The notes: a model not told the origin generated them from the sequence alone. Shown: positions 29,873 through 38,991, numbered from the stretch's first letter. The stretch: DNA of 64,000 nucleotides from Hyphomicrobiales bacterium (GCA_017305535.1 JAFKKN010000011.1:1-64000); one strand, 5' to 3'. Translations and numbers: made by a program.

Positions 29873-30514
29873 TCATCTGCGTGGGGCCAAGCCCTGAACG
29901 AGCGTGGCCACGCAGCCATCAGCCACGTCTTCCGGTGAGAGCGCTCCTTTGGGATCGAACCACTGTGCGATCCAGTTGAGAGAGCCGGTCAAGGTGAAGG
30001 TCATCAGGCGGGGATCGCCAGTTGCTATCGAACCGTCGATCATCCCTTCCTCAACGACGCGACTGATCGCGCGGTCGATTTCGCGTTTGCTCGCGCGGAA
30101 ACGCTTCCTCGCCGCGGCCGACAATTCGTGATCGGCCGTGCGCGTAACGCAGATTCCGAAATCTGTCGTCACTACGATGGCGTACTCGCGCATGTACGCA
30201 CAGAGGCGCTCCATCGCACTGCCGCCCTTTTTCTCGGCGGCGAGGCCCGCCTGTTGAATGCTGTCGATGCCGCGCCGGACACACTCGAACAGGATTTCAT
30301 CCTTGTTCGCGAAGTAATGATAGATCGTAGGCTTTGTGATGTTCAGTGCTGTTGCCACGTCGTCGATCGACGTCGCATGGAATCCGCGTTCGTTGAACAG
30401 TGTAACCGCGGTCCGCAGAACGGCTTCACGCTTCACTTCGCGCTCGCGTGTCCGTGCCTCGCGCCCAGCCCAGGGCGATTTTCGTCGCAAGGCTGAATTG
30501 GCCGCCATTCTCAA
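29873..30514 (-). CDS. TetR-family transcriptional regulator
   Basis: The 213-residue protein has a TetR N-terminal helix-turn-helix (about residues 28-74; FHATSIDDVATALNITKPTI then YHYFANKDEIL) and a helical ligand domain. It is divergent from the AidB-like acyl-CoA dehydrogenase gene, with 80 bp between the coding regions, and probably represses it. Its recognition region ITKPTIYHYF is close to that of the TetR protein at 56059 (VTKPFIYTYF), and its promoter region holds a site resembling the one repeated at 48-58 kb. Confidence 0.9.
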   Translation of the reverse strand: MRMAANSALRRKSPWAGREARTREREVKREAVLRTAVTLFNERGFHATSIDDVATALNITKPTIYHYFANKDEILFECVRRGIDSIQQAGLAAEKKGGSAMERLCAYMREYAIVVTTDFGICVTRTADHELSAAARKRFRASKREIDRAISRVVEEGMIDGSIATGDPRLMTFTLTGSLNWIAQWFDPKGALSPEDVADGCVATLVQGLAPRR

Positions 30515-30529
30515 AAAGCCCCGGTCTAT

Positions 30530-30562
30530 TTACTATTGCGTAAGTTGTATACTCATGGGTAA
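30530..30562. promoter_or_regulatory. Candidate TetR operators in the tetR/aidB-like divergent region
   Basis: Two inverted repeats lie between the divergent genes: TTACTATTGCGTAA (30530-30543) and ATACT-CATG-GGTAA (30549-30562). The second matches the ATACY-N4-RGTAT consensus described for the 48-58 kb region except in its last base. Either could bind the adjacent TetR protein. Confidence 0.4.
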
Positions 30563-30594
30563 CATTGTGGTCAATGGTACACAGGAAGGCGCCA

Positions 30595-32286
30595 ATGAAC
30601 GACCAATCCATTCATGCCGACGTCATGACCGCGCCGACCGCGCCTCTCTCTTCAACGACGCATGGCGTTGGAAACATGCCATTCGATCTGCCGGACTACG
30701 ATGCTTATGAGTCTGACGCAGTCCTGAAGGGAATCGTTGGACGCGCTGGCGCGCAGTGGGTCGAGGCCGATCTGAGTGCTTTGGGAAGGCGGATCGGAAG
30801 CGCCGAACTTACCGAGTTGGCGCGGCTCGCGAACACCCATAAGCCAGTTCTGCATACGCACGACAGGTTTGGGCGCAGGCTCGACCGCGTCGAGTACCAC
30901 CCCGCCTATCATGAATTGATGCGCCTGGCCTACCAGTCGAGAGTGCATTCGCTGCCCTGGACTGAAACCGGTGAGGGCCGGCAGGTGGCGCGGGCTGCCA
31001 TTTCTTATCTGTGGAATCAGGCTGAGAATGGCATCAACTGCCCGAACACGATGTCGTATTCGATCCCTCCGCTCCTGCGTGCGAACCCCTCGGCGGGCGC
31101 GGCCTGGGAGGCTGGTGTGCTGTCTTCGCACTACGATCCCCGTCACATCCCCGCGCGGCAGAAACGCGGACTGACGGTGGCCATGTCGATGACCGAAAAG
31201 CAGGGAGGCTCCGATATCCGTCTCAACGAGACGCAGGCGGAGCCGACGGGTGTACCGGGCGAGTACGTGCTTCGCGGCCACAAATTCTTTTGTTCGGCCC
31301 CAATGGGCGATGTCTATCTGTTCACGGCGCGCACGAAGTCCGGTGTCTCCCTGTTTCTTGCTCCCCGCCTGCTTCCGGATGGGCGTCACAACCGCGTCTT
31401 CATTCAGAGGCTGAAGGAGAAGGTTGGCAACTGGTCGAACGCGTCGTCGGAGATCGAGATCGACGGAGCGCTGGCGTACATCCTTGGCGAGGAAGGTCAC
31501 GGTATCCGCGAATTCATCAAGCACATGACGCACTACATCCGGCTCGATCTCAGCATCGCCTCGGTGGGCATCATGCGCCGTGCGGTGACGCTGGCGTACC
31601 AGCACGTCCGCAACAGGCGCGCATTCGGATCCCCGATTGCCGATCTTCCACAGATGCGCAATGCACTCGCCGACATGGCGCTCGAATGGGAGGCCGCGCT
31701 CCTGCTCAGCATGCGGATGGCCGGGGCGTATGACGAAGAGAATAAATCCGAGCACGAAAAGCTGCTGCTGCGGGTCGGCGTTCCCATCGCGAAGTATTGG
31801 AATTGCCGGCGCACCAATCAGGTCGTGGTCGAGGCCGTCGAATGCCATGGCGGTATGGGATACGTCGAGGAACAACCGATCGCACGCGTGCTGCGCGAAG
31901 CTCCGCTGAATTCGATATGGGAAGGCACCTCGGCGATGATGGGTTTGGACTTCATCAGGGCCGTCAGGCACAACTCGGGAATCCGGGATGTTTTGCTCGG
32001 CGAGATCCGCGAAGGATCGAGTGGCAACAACGTTTTACGGCGCTTTGCCGACGATTTCGCGAACGACCTCGATCGGACCAATAACGACATGGAGCCGCAT
32101 GCACGGCGTCTGCTGGGCAAGGCGGCCCTCGGCCTGCAGGCCAGTCTGATGGTCCGACATGCGCCGTCCGACATCGCGGATCTCTTCGTGGCTTCGCGCA
32201 TTCAAGGCGGAAGCAGCGAACTCGGAACGCTACCGGCGGAAGGAGCAATTCTCGCGCGGATTTGCGAAAGAGCTTTGCCAAATTAG
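30595..32286 (+). CDS. Acyl-CoA dehydrogenase, AidB-like
   Basis: A 563-residue flavoprotein of the acyl-CoA dehydrogenase superfamily, AidB branch. Signs are the long N-terminal region, VAMSMTEKQGGSDIRLNETQ (FAD-binding), the SVGIMRRAVTLAYQHVRNRRAFG helix, and the catalytic region LREAPLNSIWEGTSAMM. E. coli AidB has isovaleryl-CoA dehydrogenase activity and binds DNA. This homologue lies divergently from a TetR regulator in an acyl-CoA rich region, so a catabolic role is at least as likely as alkylation response. ATG 30595 follows AGGAAGG. Confidence 0.85.
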   Translation: MNDQSIHADVMTAPTAPLSSTTHGVGNMPFDLPDYDAYESDAVLKGIVGRAGAQWVEADLSALGRRIGSAELTELARLANTHKPVLHTHDRFGRRLDRVEYHPAYHELMRLAYQSRVHSLPWTETGEGRQVARAAISYLWNQAENGINCPNTMSYSIPPLLRANPSAGAAWEAGVLSSHYDPRHIPARQKRGLTVAMSMTEKQGGSDIRLNETQAEPTGVPGEYVLRGHKFFCSAPMGDVYLFTARTKSGVSLFLAPRLLPDGRHNRVFIQRLKEKVGNWSNASSEIEIDGALAYILGEEGHGIREFIKHMTHYIRLDLSIASVGIMRRAVTLAYQHVRNRRAFGSPIADLPQMRNALADMALEWEAALLLSMRMAGAYDEENKSEHEKLLLRVGVPIAKYWNCRRTNQVVVEAVECHGGMGYVEEQPIARVLREAPLNSIWEGTSAMMGLDFIRAVRHNSGIRDVLLGEIREGSSGNNVLRRFADDFANDLDRTNNDMEPHARRLLGKAALGLQASLMVRHAPSDIADLFVASRIQGGSSELGTLPAEGAILARICERALPN

Positions 32287-32731
32287 GCTCAGCACCCCTT
32301 AAATTTGTTGCGAGAGTGTTGGCGGATGGATCTCATGGTGATGTCGGGAGGCATCGCCAAGGTTTATGCCGCGAGTGCTGCCGTCGACACTTGGAATCCG
32401 AATGCCAGTGTCGCAGTGTATGGCATCCTTTTGTCAGGCTTTATCTTGTACGCGGCTGGTCTCTTTGCCCGCATTGGAGGGAAACCACGCTTCCGTTTGG
32501 GCGGCGCTCGATCATTCGTCCGTAGTGCCACTTCCTGAAATCCCGCCATTGACGCTTCAGACCCCGGCATTCAAGCGGTCTATGTCTCGAGTTCTACCGT
32601 CTATGTCGGTGGTACCGTGACCTGGCAAACTGGTCCATGTTGAGGGCGGTTTTTTCGGTATGGCGATTTCAGATCAGGGCTCGGCGCGATCCGTTTCGGA
32701 GCTTGTGAGTCACTTAGAGGGTGGAAGTCCA
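32287..32731. other. Intergenic region with no supported gene
   Basis: A short frame at 32305-32538 could encode one hydrophobic helix (VAVYGILLSGFILYAAGLFA) but begins with TTG, has a weak ribosome-binding site and no recognisable family. Nothing else is supported between the acyl-CoA dehydrogenase and the convergent histidine kinase gene. Confidence 0.4.
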
Positions 32732-34126
32732 TTAGCCCGCGCTGGCCCCGTTCTCACTCACTTCGGCTGTCGGAAATGCCATGCGCATGCAGGCGCCGCC
32801 GGAGGGCGACTGGTCGACTTCGACGTGGCCGCCGTGCAGGCGCATGATGGATTGCACGAGGTCGAGGCCGAGACCTGCGCCACGGCCGCCCTGATTCAGT
32901 CGGTGGAACGGCTCGAAGACCTGATCGCGCTCGGCGGGCGGGATGCCGTCGCCGTCGTCGGAAACCTCAATACGGCGGTCGCCCGCTACGCGCACCAGGA
33001 TGGTGCCGCGGCGCCGACCATGGTCGATGGCGTTCTGCACCAGATTGGTAACCGCGCGTTCGAGCGAGGTCTGGTCGCCGGTCACGACGACCGCCTCGTC
33101 GTCATGCTCGAAGGACATCTCGTAGCCTGCGGCGAAGGCGAGCGGTGCCAGTTCCAGTACAACCCGTCGGGCAACGCCCACCAGATCGACGGCGACGAAC
33201 GCGTCCGTACCCTGATCGAGACGTTGGAGATCGAGAAGCTGGCCGGCCAAGACGTTGAGGCGGGTGACATCCTCGAGAAGGCGAATCTTCTCGGGACTTG
33301 CCTCGAGCGAGGACACACGCGTTGAAAGGATCGCGATCGGGGTCCTGAGCTCATGCGCGGCATCGGCGAGGAAGCGCCGGTGACGCTCATAACCCTTGTC
33401 GAGACGACCGAGTGCGTCGTTGACGGCCTTGACCAGCGGAGCAATCTCGATCGGCACCTCGTCGAGCGGCAACTGCACGCCGCGCTTATCGATGTCGATC
33501 CGCTCCGCCTGCGTCGCGGCCTGTCCCAGTCCCTTGATGGCGTGGCGTACCACGAACGGCGTCGCGACCAGCGTCGCCAGCGTCATCAGGACGACGATCG
33601 GGAGAATCACGTTGACGAACAGCACTGGCGTGCTGGCCAGAGCCCGCCAGATGGAGAGGTGACCGTATGTCCCGGTCATGATCTGGATGCGCCCGGCGGC
33701 TGTGTCGACCCATTTGACGAGCCCCGCTGGCGGCGACGGCTCTGCTGCATTCCAGCGCAGCCGCGCTTCGCTCACATGATCGAGCGCGGATGCGATTGGT
33801 GCGAATTCCGATGGGACCGTACCTTCCGAGAGTTGATGGCCATGTGCATCGCGGATCACAAACCAGAGGTCGGAATGCTCGGATCGAAGGGCCGATAATT
33901 CGGGTGTCTGGCGCAGCATCAGTTCGTTGGTCGCGTCGCGCGTGATCGCGTCCTTCAGCGTATCGACCGTATTGCCTTCATAGTCGTTGAGCAGCAGTCC
34001 CGCGCGCAGGAGCACGATCGCAGCGAGCCCGACCAGGAGGATCAGGATCGTCAACATGATCGCCTGCAAGCCTGCCAGGCGCCCGACCAGGCGCCAGGTC
34101 AGGGAACGCGGTCGCAGCGCGCTCAC
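32732..34126 (-). CDS. Sensor histidine kinase (QseC-like)
   Basis: A 464-residue membrane kinase with TM1 at about 21-41 and TM2 at about 168-192. Between them lies a periplasmic sensor of about 125 residues; a HAMP segment follows. The HisKA motif DAAHELRTP places the phosphorylated His at 258. The ATPase domain shows LVQNAIDHG (N box), VSDDGDGIP (G1) and GAGLGLDLV (G2). The start overlaps the regulator's stop by 4 bp. The signal is unknown; the general architecture is that of QseC/PmrB-type sensors. Confidence 0.92.
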   Translation of the reverse strand: MSALRPRSLTWRLVGRLAGLQAIMLTILILLVGLAAIVLLRAGLLLNDYEGNTVDTLKDAITRDATNELMLRQTPELSALRSEHSDLWFVIRDAHGHQLSEGTVPSEFAPIASALDHVSEARLRWNAAEPSPPAGLVKWVDTAAGRIQIMTGTYGHLSIWRALASTPVLFVNVILPIVVLMTLATLVATPFVVRHAIKGLGQAATQAERIDIDKRGVQLPLDEVPIEIAPLVKAVNDALGRLDKGYERHRRFLADAAHELRTPIAILSTRVSSLEASPEKIRLLEDVTRLNVLAGQLLDLQRLDQGTDAFVAVDLVGVARRVVLELAPLAFAAGYEMSFEHDDEAVVVTGDQTSLERAVTNLVQNAIDHGRRRGTILVRVAGDRRIEVSDDGDGIPPAERDQVFEPFHRLNQGGRGAGLGLDLVQSIMRLHGGHVEVDQSPSGGACMRMAFPTAEVSENGASAG

Positions 34127-34797
34127 GTCGTCTCCCGCAGGACATAGCCAAGGCCGCGGACGCCGTTGATCGTCACGCCGGCGTCCGATTCGGCGAGCTT
34201 GCGTCGCAGGCGCGACACATGCGTATCGAGCGCGTTGGGTTGAACGGCGTCATCGAGACCGTAGACCGCCTCCATCAGCACCGAGCGTTGCACCATGCGT
34301 CCCATGCGATGCAGCAGTGCTTCCAGGAGCAGCAGTTCGCGCCGCGGCATATCGAGTGGCCGGCCGTCGATGCTGGCCTCGCGGTGGCCGGAATCGAACG
34401 CCAGGCGGCCGATCCGTGCAATGTCGCTCTGCACATTGGCGGGGCGGCGCAGCAGCGCTCGCAGTCGCGCCAGCAATTCCTCGAATGCAAAGGGTTTGCC
34501 GAGGTAATCGTCCGCGCCCTTGTCGAGACCACTCACGCGGTCGGCGAGCTCACCGCGCGCGGTGAGCACCAGCACCGGAACGGCGTTGCCGCGCTCGCGC
34601 AGTTTCGGGATCAATGACAGGCCATCGCCGTCAGGCAACTGGCGATCGAGCACGATCGCATCGTAATTGCCCTCGGCGGCGATCGCCTCGGCCTCATGCA
34701 GGTGCGATGCGTGATCGACGAGCATGTCGTGGCGCGCGAGCGCAGCGCGCAGCGCTGTAACCATTTCCGGCTCGTCTTCCACCAGCAGTACCCGCAT
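34123..34797 (-). CDS. OmpR/PhoB-family response regulator (QseB-like)
   Basis: The 224-residue protein has a receiver domain with acidic pocket EDE (8-10 region) and phospho-acceptor Asp51 in IVLDRQLPDGDG. The conserved Lys is in YLGKPFAFEEL. The C-terminal winged helix ends in DTHVSRLRRKL and GVRGLGYVL. It is the first gene of a two-gene operon with the kinase and is divergent from the lipid-modification operon starting at 35113, which is its most likely target besides itself. Confidence 0.93.
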   Translation of the reverse strand: MRVLLVEDEPEMVTALRAALARHDMLVDHASHLHEAEAIAAEGNYDAIVLDRQLPDGDGLSLIPKLRERGNAVPVLVLTARGELADRVSGLDKGADDYLGKPFAFEELLARLRALLRRPANVQSDIARIGRLAFDSGHREASIDGRPLDMPRRELLLLEALLHRMGRMVQRSVLMEAVYGLDDAVQPNALDTHVSRLRRKLAESDAGVTINGVRGLGYVLRETT

Positions 34798-35112
34798 CGA
34801 GATGTCTCTCCTTCGCCCCCGTCGCCACCGACTTTATGTCCAATTCATTGCGGCAACCTTGCGGCCTCGCCAGGCGAAAACGTCGCGGACGTTTTTTCGA
34901 CAAATGCGCATTCGCGACAGATTCTCGCAAGCTTCGAGTGAGACTGAAGTCATCATTGGGGCCGGCTTGATCACCCTGCCGTGCCTGACATGGCTCACCT
35001 GGCGAGTGCTTCCGCCTTTCGATGGCGGTCGCAAGCAAGCAGAAAGACATCTAAATGGCTTTGCTACCAAACCCGACCCACGAGACCGACTGCATCGCGA
35101 GGGAGGGCCGGC
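34798..35112. other. Divergent control region between the two-component system and the lipid operon
   Basis: No gene is supported here. I looked for a PhoB box (two CTGTCAT-like units 11 bp apart) because related lipid-remodelling genes are phosphate-controlled, and saw none. A short repeat CGACAAATGCGCATTCGCGA (34890-34910 area) is present but has no known match. Confidence 0.4.
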
Positions 35113-35691
35113 ATGTCAGCTGCTGACATCCTACCGTTCTTTCGCGCATGGGTTCGTAATCCGTTGCGTATTGCCGCCGTCGCGCCGTCGGGTCCGGCAG
35201 CGGCGTCACTGATCGCGCAGGAGATCACGGAGAGCACCGGTCCGATCATCGAGCTCGGTCCCGGCACCGGCGTGTTTACGCGTGAGCTGCTTCGTCGCGG
35301 CATCAGGCAACAGGACCTGACACTGGTGGAGTACGGCTCCGATTTCATTCCGTTGCTGCAGCAGCGTTTCCCCGGTGCGCGCGTGCTGTGGATGGATGCA
35401 GCCTGGCTCGTGAAGGAAAAGCTATTCGAGGGCGCGCCGGTCGGCGCCGTCGTCTCCGGCCTCGGGCTGCTCACAATGCCGCCGGAGAAAGTATTGGCGA
35501 TCCTCGGCGGTGCGTTCGCCTATCTCCGCGCCGAGGGTGCGTTCTTTCAGATTACGTACGGTCTGCGCTGCCCTGTCCCTGACGCGATCCTCGACCGCCT
35601 CGACCTACAGGCAAGCTGTATCGGACAGACCTATCGCAACCTGCCCCCGGCCTCGGTGTACCGGATCAGCCGCCGCCCTCCCTATGTGTGA
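35113..35691 (+). CDS. SAM-dependent methyltransferase, PmtA-like (phospholipid N-methyltransferase family)
   Basis: A 192-residue class I methyltransferase. IIELGPGTGVFTRELL (about 44-59) is the SAM-binding motif I, and VEYGSDFIPLLQQRFPGA carries the acidic residue of motif II. The N-terminal WVRNPLRIAAVAPSGPA and the later FFQITYGLRCPVP are shared with rhizobial PmtA, which methylates phosphatidylethanolamine toward phosphatidylcholine. Similar proteins also include rRNA adenine methylase-like enzymes, so the substrate is inferred. ATG 35113 follows GGGAGGG. The next gene overlaps or follows within 11 bp. Confidence 0.75.
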   Translation: MSAADILPFFRAWVRNPLRIAAVAPSGPAAASLIAQEITESTGPIIELGPGTGVFTRELLRRGIRQQDLTLVEYGSDFIPLLQQRFPGARVLWMDAAWLVKEKLFEGAPVGAVVSGLGLLTMPPEKVLAILGGAFAYLRAEGAFFQITYGLRCPVPDAILDRLDLQASCIGQTYRNLPPASVYRISRRPPYV

Positions 35692-35702
35692 TCGAGGCAA
35701 TC

Positions 35703-36362
35703 ATGGATACGTCGAGCGCAATCGCGATGTTTCTGCACTTCGGCTTGCTGGGCATCGCTTGCCTGGCGGTGGCCGAGAAATTCATTCCACTGTTTCCGTC
35801 CTACGCCTTGCTGATGCTGCTCGGCCTCACGGTGTCCGATGGCGCGATGCTCGCGATGACCATCGTGGCGACGAGTATCGGGTCCGTTGTCGGCGCGATC
35901 GGCTGGTACGGGCTTGGCCGTGCGCTCGGCTCGCGGCGCATCGAGCAACTGGTGGCGACCTACGGAAAATACGTGCTGCTGCGGCCCTCGTTCTATCAGC
36001 AGCTCACCAATGCTTATCGCGGTAACTGTTTCTGGGTGACGCTGATCGGCCAAACGCTGCCAACGGTGCGCATCTATCTGGCGTTGCCGGCCGGCGTGTT
36101 GCGACTTGAGCCATATGCGTTCTTGGCTGCCACTTCGATCGGCACCGTGCTCTGGAATATGCCGTTCCTGAGTCTCGGCTATGCGCTGCGCGACAGTGGG
36201 CAGGACTCCGTCAGCATCGGTTTCTGGGTGGTCGCCATCCTGATCGCCGTGGAGGCCGCGATCGTCCTCGGGCTTCGCTTCTACAACCGCGTGACGGTGG
36301 GACCTCGCCTTGTACCGTCGTCCGCCATCGCTGCCTCCAAACCTGTCGAGGAGACCGCATGA
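35703..36362 (+). CDS. DedA/VTT-family membrane protein
   Basis: A 219-residue inner-membrane protein. The family's re-entrant core is seen in KFIPLFPSYALLMLLG and in IGQTLPTVRIYLALPAGVL, the G-x3-P-x2-R-x5-PAG type motif. DedA proteins are linked to lipid-carrier or phospholipid flipping across the inner membrane. ATG 35703 has GAGG just upstream; a GTG at 35688 overlapping the previous stop is the alternative. Its place between a methyltransferase and a phosphoesterase supports a lipid role. Confidence 0.85.
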   Translation: MDTSSAIAMFLHFGLLGIACLAVAEKFIPLFPSYALLMLLGLTVSDGAMLAMTIVATSIGSVVGAIGWYGLGRALGSRRIEQLVATYGKYVLLRPSFYQQLTNAYRGNCFWVTLIGQTLPTVRIYLALPAGVLRLEPYAFLAATSIGTVLWNMPFLSLGYALRDSGQDSVSIGFWVVAILIAVEAAIVLGLRFYNRVTVGPRLVPSSAIAASKPVEETA

Positions 36363-37471
36363 GAACCCTGTTATCCCGCCTGCGGCCCAGTTCCCACACG
36401 CTCGAGCACTTCACGGCCGCGCTGGTATCCCTGCTCGCAGGCCTTCAGTACGGCGTCGCGGTGTCCGATGGCAGGCATCGCGGCGCGCAGCTCGCGCTAT
36501 TGGCTTTCGCCGTCGGCATCTACTGGCATCGCTCGATCTTCCGGCGCCGCGCCAACCGTGACGTGACGAAAGCCGTCGCGGGATTGGCAGAAGCCACAGC
36601 GATGGCCTTCCTCCGCGAGGGCAATGGTGGCGAGCCGACGGCGCAGCGCCGGGACAAAGCGTCGGCTTCGCAACAGGATGTCGTCAAGATCAGGAGCTTG
36701 TTCATCTCCGACGTCCATCTTGGGACAAGGGGATGCCAAGCCGAACGGCTGATCGATTTTCTCCGTCACCATGATGCGGACACCGTGTTCCTGGTCGGAG
36801 ACATTGTCGATGGTTGGTATCTGCGGTCGAACTGGTACTGGCCGAGCGCGCACAATGGGGTCGTGCAGGAATTCGTCGAGCTCGCGCGGCGCGGCAAGCG
36901 GCTGGTTTATGTGGCCGGTAATCACGACGAGTTCGTCCGCGACTATGTCGGCTCGACCTTTGGTGGGCTCGAGGTGGTCGCGCATGCGATCCATCGTGGT
37001 GTCGATGGCCGCGATTACCTCGTCGTCCACGGTGATCATTTTGATCTCGTGGTGCGTCACGCTCGTTGGCTCGCGCTGCTTGGCGATTTCGGCTACCGCA
37101 CGGCGCTTGCCGCCAATGTCTGGCTCAACCGGATCCGCGGCCGGTTCGGGCTTGCCTATTGGTCGTTCTCGTCCTGGGCGAAGCTGCGGGTTAAAAACGC
37201 GGTCAACCACATCGGCCGGTTCGAAGAGGTGTTGTCGTCAGAAGCGGGGCGCCACAATGCGCAGGGCGTGATTTGTGGCCACATCCACCATGCGGCAATG
37301 CATGACGACTTCGGCATCCGCTACATCAACACTGGCGACTGGGTCGAATCCTGCACCGGTGTCGTCGAACACCATGATGGGCGGTTCGAGATCATTCGCT
37401 GGGCGGAGATGCGGTCCCGGCAGACGTCGGGCGAGGCAAGCGTGGTGCCGTTCGCGCGGGTGATCGCCTGA
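36359..37471 (+). CDS. Calcineurin-like metallophosphoesterase, PlcP/LpxH-type, with N-terminal membrane extension
   Basis: The 370-residue protein has a catalytic domain from about 115. Its dimetal motifs are complete and in order: FISDVHLGTRG, VGDIVDGW, GNHDEF, VHGDHFD and CGHIHHA. The domain resembles UDP-2,3-diacylglucosamine hydrolase (LpxH) and the rhizobial phospholipase C PlcP, which is often annotated the same way. A 110-residue N-terminal part with hydrophobic stretches (residues about 20-60) may anchor it to the membrane. Because a GT4 enzyme follows directly, as agt follows plcP in lipid-remodelling loci, PlcP is the better guess. Overlaps with both neighbours (4 bp and 1 bp). Confidence 0.8.
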   Translation: MRTLLSRLRPSSHTLEHFTAALVSLLAGLQYGVAVSDGRHRGAQLALLAFAVGIYWHRSIFRRRANRDVTKAVAGLAEATAMAFLREGNGGEPTAQRRDKASASQQDVVKIRSLFISDVHLGTRGCQAERLIDFLRHHDADTVFLVGDIVDGWYLRSNWYWPSAHNGVVQEFVELARRGKRLVYVAGNHDEFVRDYVGSTFGGLEVVAHAIHRGVDGRDYLVVHGDHFDLVVRHARWLALLGDFGYRTALAANVWLNRIRGRFGLAYWSFSSWAKLRVKNAVNHIGRFEEVLSSEAGRHNAQGVICGHIHHAAMHDDFGIRYINTGDWVESCTGVVEHHDGRFEIIRWAEMRSRQTSGEASVVPFARVIA

Positions 37472-38508
37472 TGCGTGTGCTGGTGGCAACCGACGCATGG
37501 CATCCGCAAGTCAACGGCGTGGTTCGCTCGCTGGAATATCTCATGAGCGAAGCGCCTTCGTTCGGCGCCAATATCAGCTTCCTCACGCCGGACGATTTCC
37601 GCACCGTGCCGCTGCCGGGCTATCGCGAGATACGCCTGGCGCTTGCCACGGTGAGGCGGATAGAACACGCTCTCAAGAGTTTGCGTCCGAACTCCGTGCA
37701 TATCGCCACCGAAGGGCCGATCGGGTGGGTCACGCGCCATGTCTGCCAGACCCGCGGCTATCCGTTCACGACGAGCTATCACACTCGCTTTCCGGAATAT
37801 CTGGCGGCTCGGCTGCCAGTGCCGTTGAAGTGGAGTTATGCCGCGTTGCGCCGCTTTCACAATAGTGGCGACGGCATCATGGTTGGTTCGCCGATGCTCG
37901 AGCAGGCACTGAAGGCGCATGGCTTCCGCAACCTGATGCGGTGGTCGCGCGGCGTCGATGCCGAGTTGTTTCGTCCGCGCAGTGTGCGGCCGTTGATTTT
38001 CCCCGGGCCGGTGTTCCTCTATGTCGGTCGCATCGCGGTCGAGAAGAACCTTGAGGCGTTTCTCGATCTCGATCTCCCGGGCTCGAAGGTCGTCGTCGGC
38101 GACGGGCCGTTGCGCGTCAGACTGCGAGCGCGTTTTCCGCAAGTTCACTTTCTCGGCACGCGGACTGGACCCGCGCTCGCCGATGCCTACGCGTCGGCCG
38201 ATGTCTTCGTCTTTCCAAGCCTGACCGACACGTTCGGGATGGTGATCCTGGAAGCGCTGGCATGCGGTCTGCCGGTAGCGGCCTTTCCGGTGATGGGTCC
38301 GCTCGATGTGATCGGCAAGTCCGGCTGTGGTTGTCTCGATCCTGATCTGCGCCGCGCCGCGCTCGGCGCCTTGCAGGTGCCGCGTGAAAAATGCCGAGTT
38401 TACGCCTTGACCTACACCTGGCGCGAAAGCGTTCGGCAGTTCCTCGATAACGTCAAACAGGCGCATGGCGTTCTGGCCGACGTCGCACCGCCGTTGTTTG
38501 TGAGCTGA
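37471..38508 (+). CDS. Glycosyltransferase family 4, Agt/MgtA-like
   Basis: A 345-residue GT-B enzyme. The N-domain starts MRVLVATDAWHPQVNGVVRS, typical of SqdX/MgtA/Agt-type lipid glycosyltransferases. The C-domain has VGRIAVEKNLEAFLDL, VVGDGPLR and the donor-binding DTFGMVILEALACGLPVAAF. Agrobacterium Agt makes glycosyl- and glucuronosyl-diacylglycerol from the DAG that PlcP releases; a similar division of labour with the preceding gene is inferred. The ATG shares a base with the previous stop. It is the last gene of the operon. Confidence 0.82.
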   Translation: MRVLVATDAWHPQVNGVVRSLEYLMSEAPSFGANISFLTPDDFRTVPLPGYREIRLALATVRRIEHALKSLRPNSVHIATEGPIGWVTRHVCQTRGYPFTTSYHTRFPEYLAARLPVPLKWSYAALRRFHNSGDGIMVGSPMLEQALKAHGFRNLMRWSRGVDAELFRPRSVRPLIFPGPVFLYVGRIAVEKNLEAFLDLDLPGSKVVVGDGPLRVRLRARFPQVHFLGTRTGPALADAYASADVFVFPSLTDTFGMVILEALACGLPVAAFPVMGPLDVIGKSGCGCLDPDLRRAALGALQVPREKCRVYALTYTWRESVRQFLDNVKQAHGVLADVAPPLFVS

Positions 38509-38991
38509 AGAACCACAGGCAAAAGACCAAGGCTTCGGCGTGAAGTTTGAACTTGGCAACGTCGCAAGATTCGTTTTTCCAAACGACAGGTTTGGCGGCT
38601 GAATTGGCCATTATCCTGGCTGGATAGTTGTCGCGAAATCTTCGGGGCGAGGGCCGAATAACCTTTGGAATCAGGCTTGAGCCTGATGGCGAACAGGACG
38701 TTGACACCGCAAAATGAATGAGATTTACTTAAGCCGCTAAGTGCTTCCCCTGACGATAGGTGTGTGCTTCGAGCGAGAAAGTTTGGGTGCAATGCAGGCC
38801 GCGCTGTTCTTGATCCGTTAGAACGGCGCGCCTTCATCCGAGATGACTCTCCCTTATGTTTGCGGGCTGGCGCTTTCGCGAATTGCGGCATGCTGACAAT
38901 TTCTGGAATTCGCGGGCAAGAACCAATCCCCGATTGAACATCGGTAACTAGTCGTGCACGAGCACGCAAAGAGAGTGGAGAGAAACGCCAG
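38509..38991. other. Intergenic region with no supported gene
   Basis: Open frames on the minus strand here (for example 38412-38969) show no domain, run into the end of the glycosyltransferase gene and lack ribosome-binding sites. The last 60 bases presumably contain the promoter of the binding-protein gene at 38992. No clear terminator hairpin was seen. Confidence 0.4.

Noticed and set aside
30652-31971. Minus-strand open frame of 439 codons opposite the acyl-CoA dehydrogenase
   Set aside because: No recognisable fold, and the opposite strand carries the complete AidB-like protein.
32305-32538. Small membrane protein of 77 residues
   Set aside because: TTG start, weak ribosome-binding site, no homologue recognised; kept only as a remark in the intergenic entry.
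34798-35112. PhoB box before the lipid operon
   Set aside because: No pair of CTGTCAT-like units at 11-bp spacing could be found on either strand.
37321-38559. Minus-strand open frame of 412 codons opposite the glycosyltransferase
   Set aside because: Antisense shadow; composition dominated by Arg, His and Gln and no domain.
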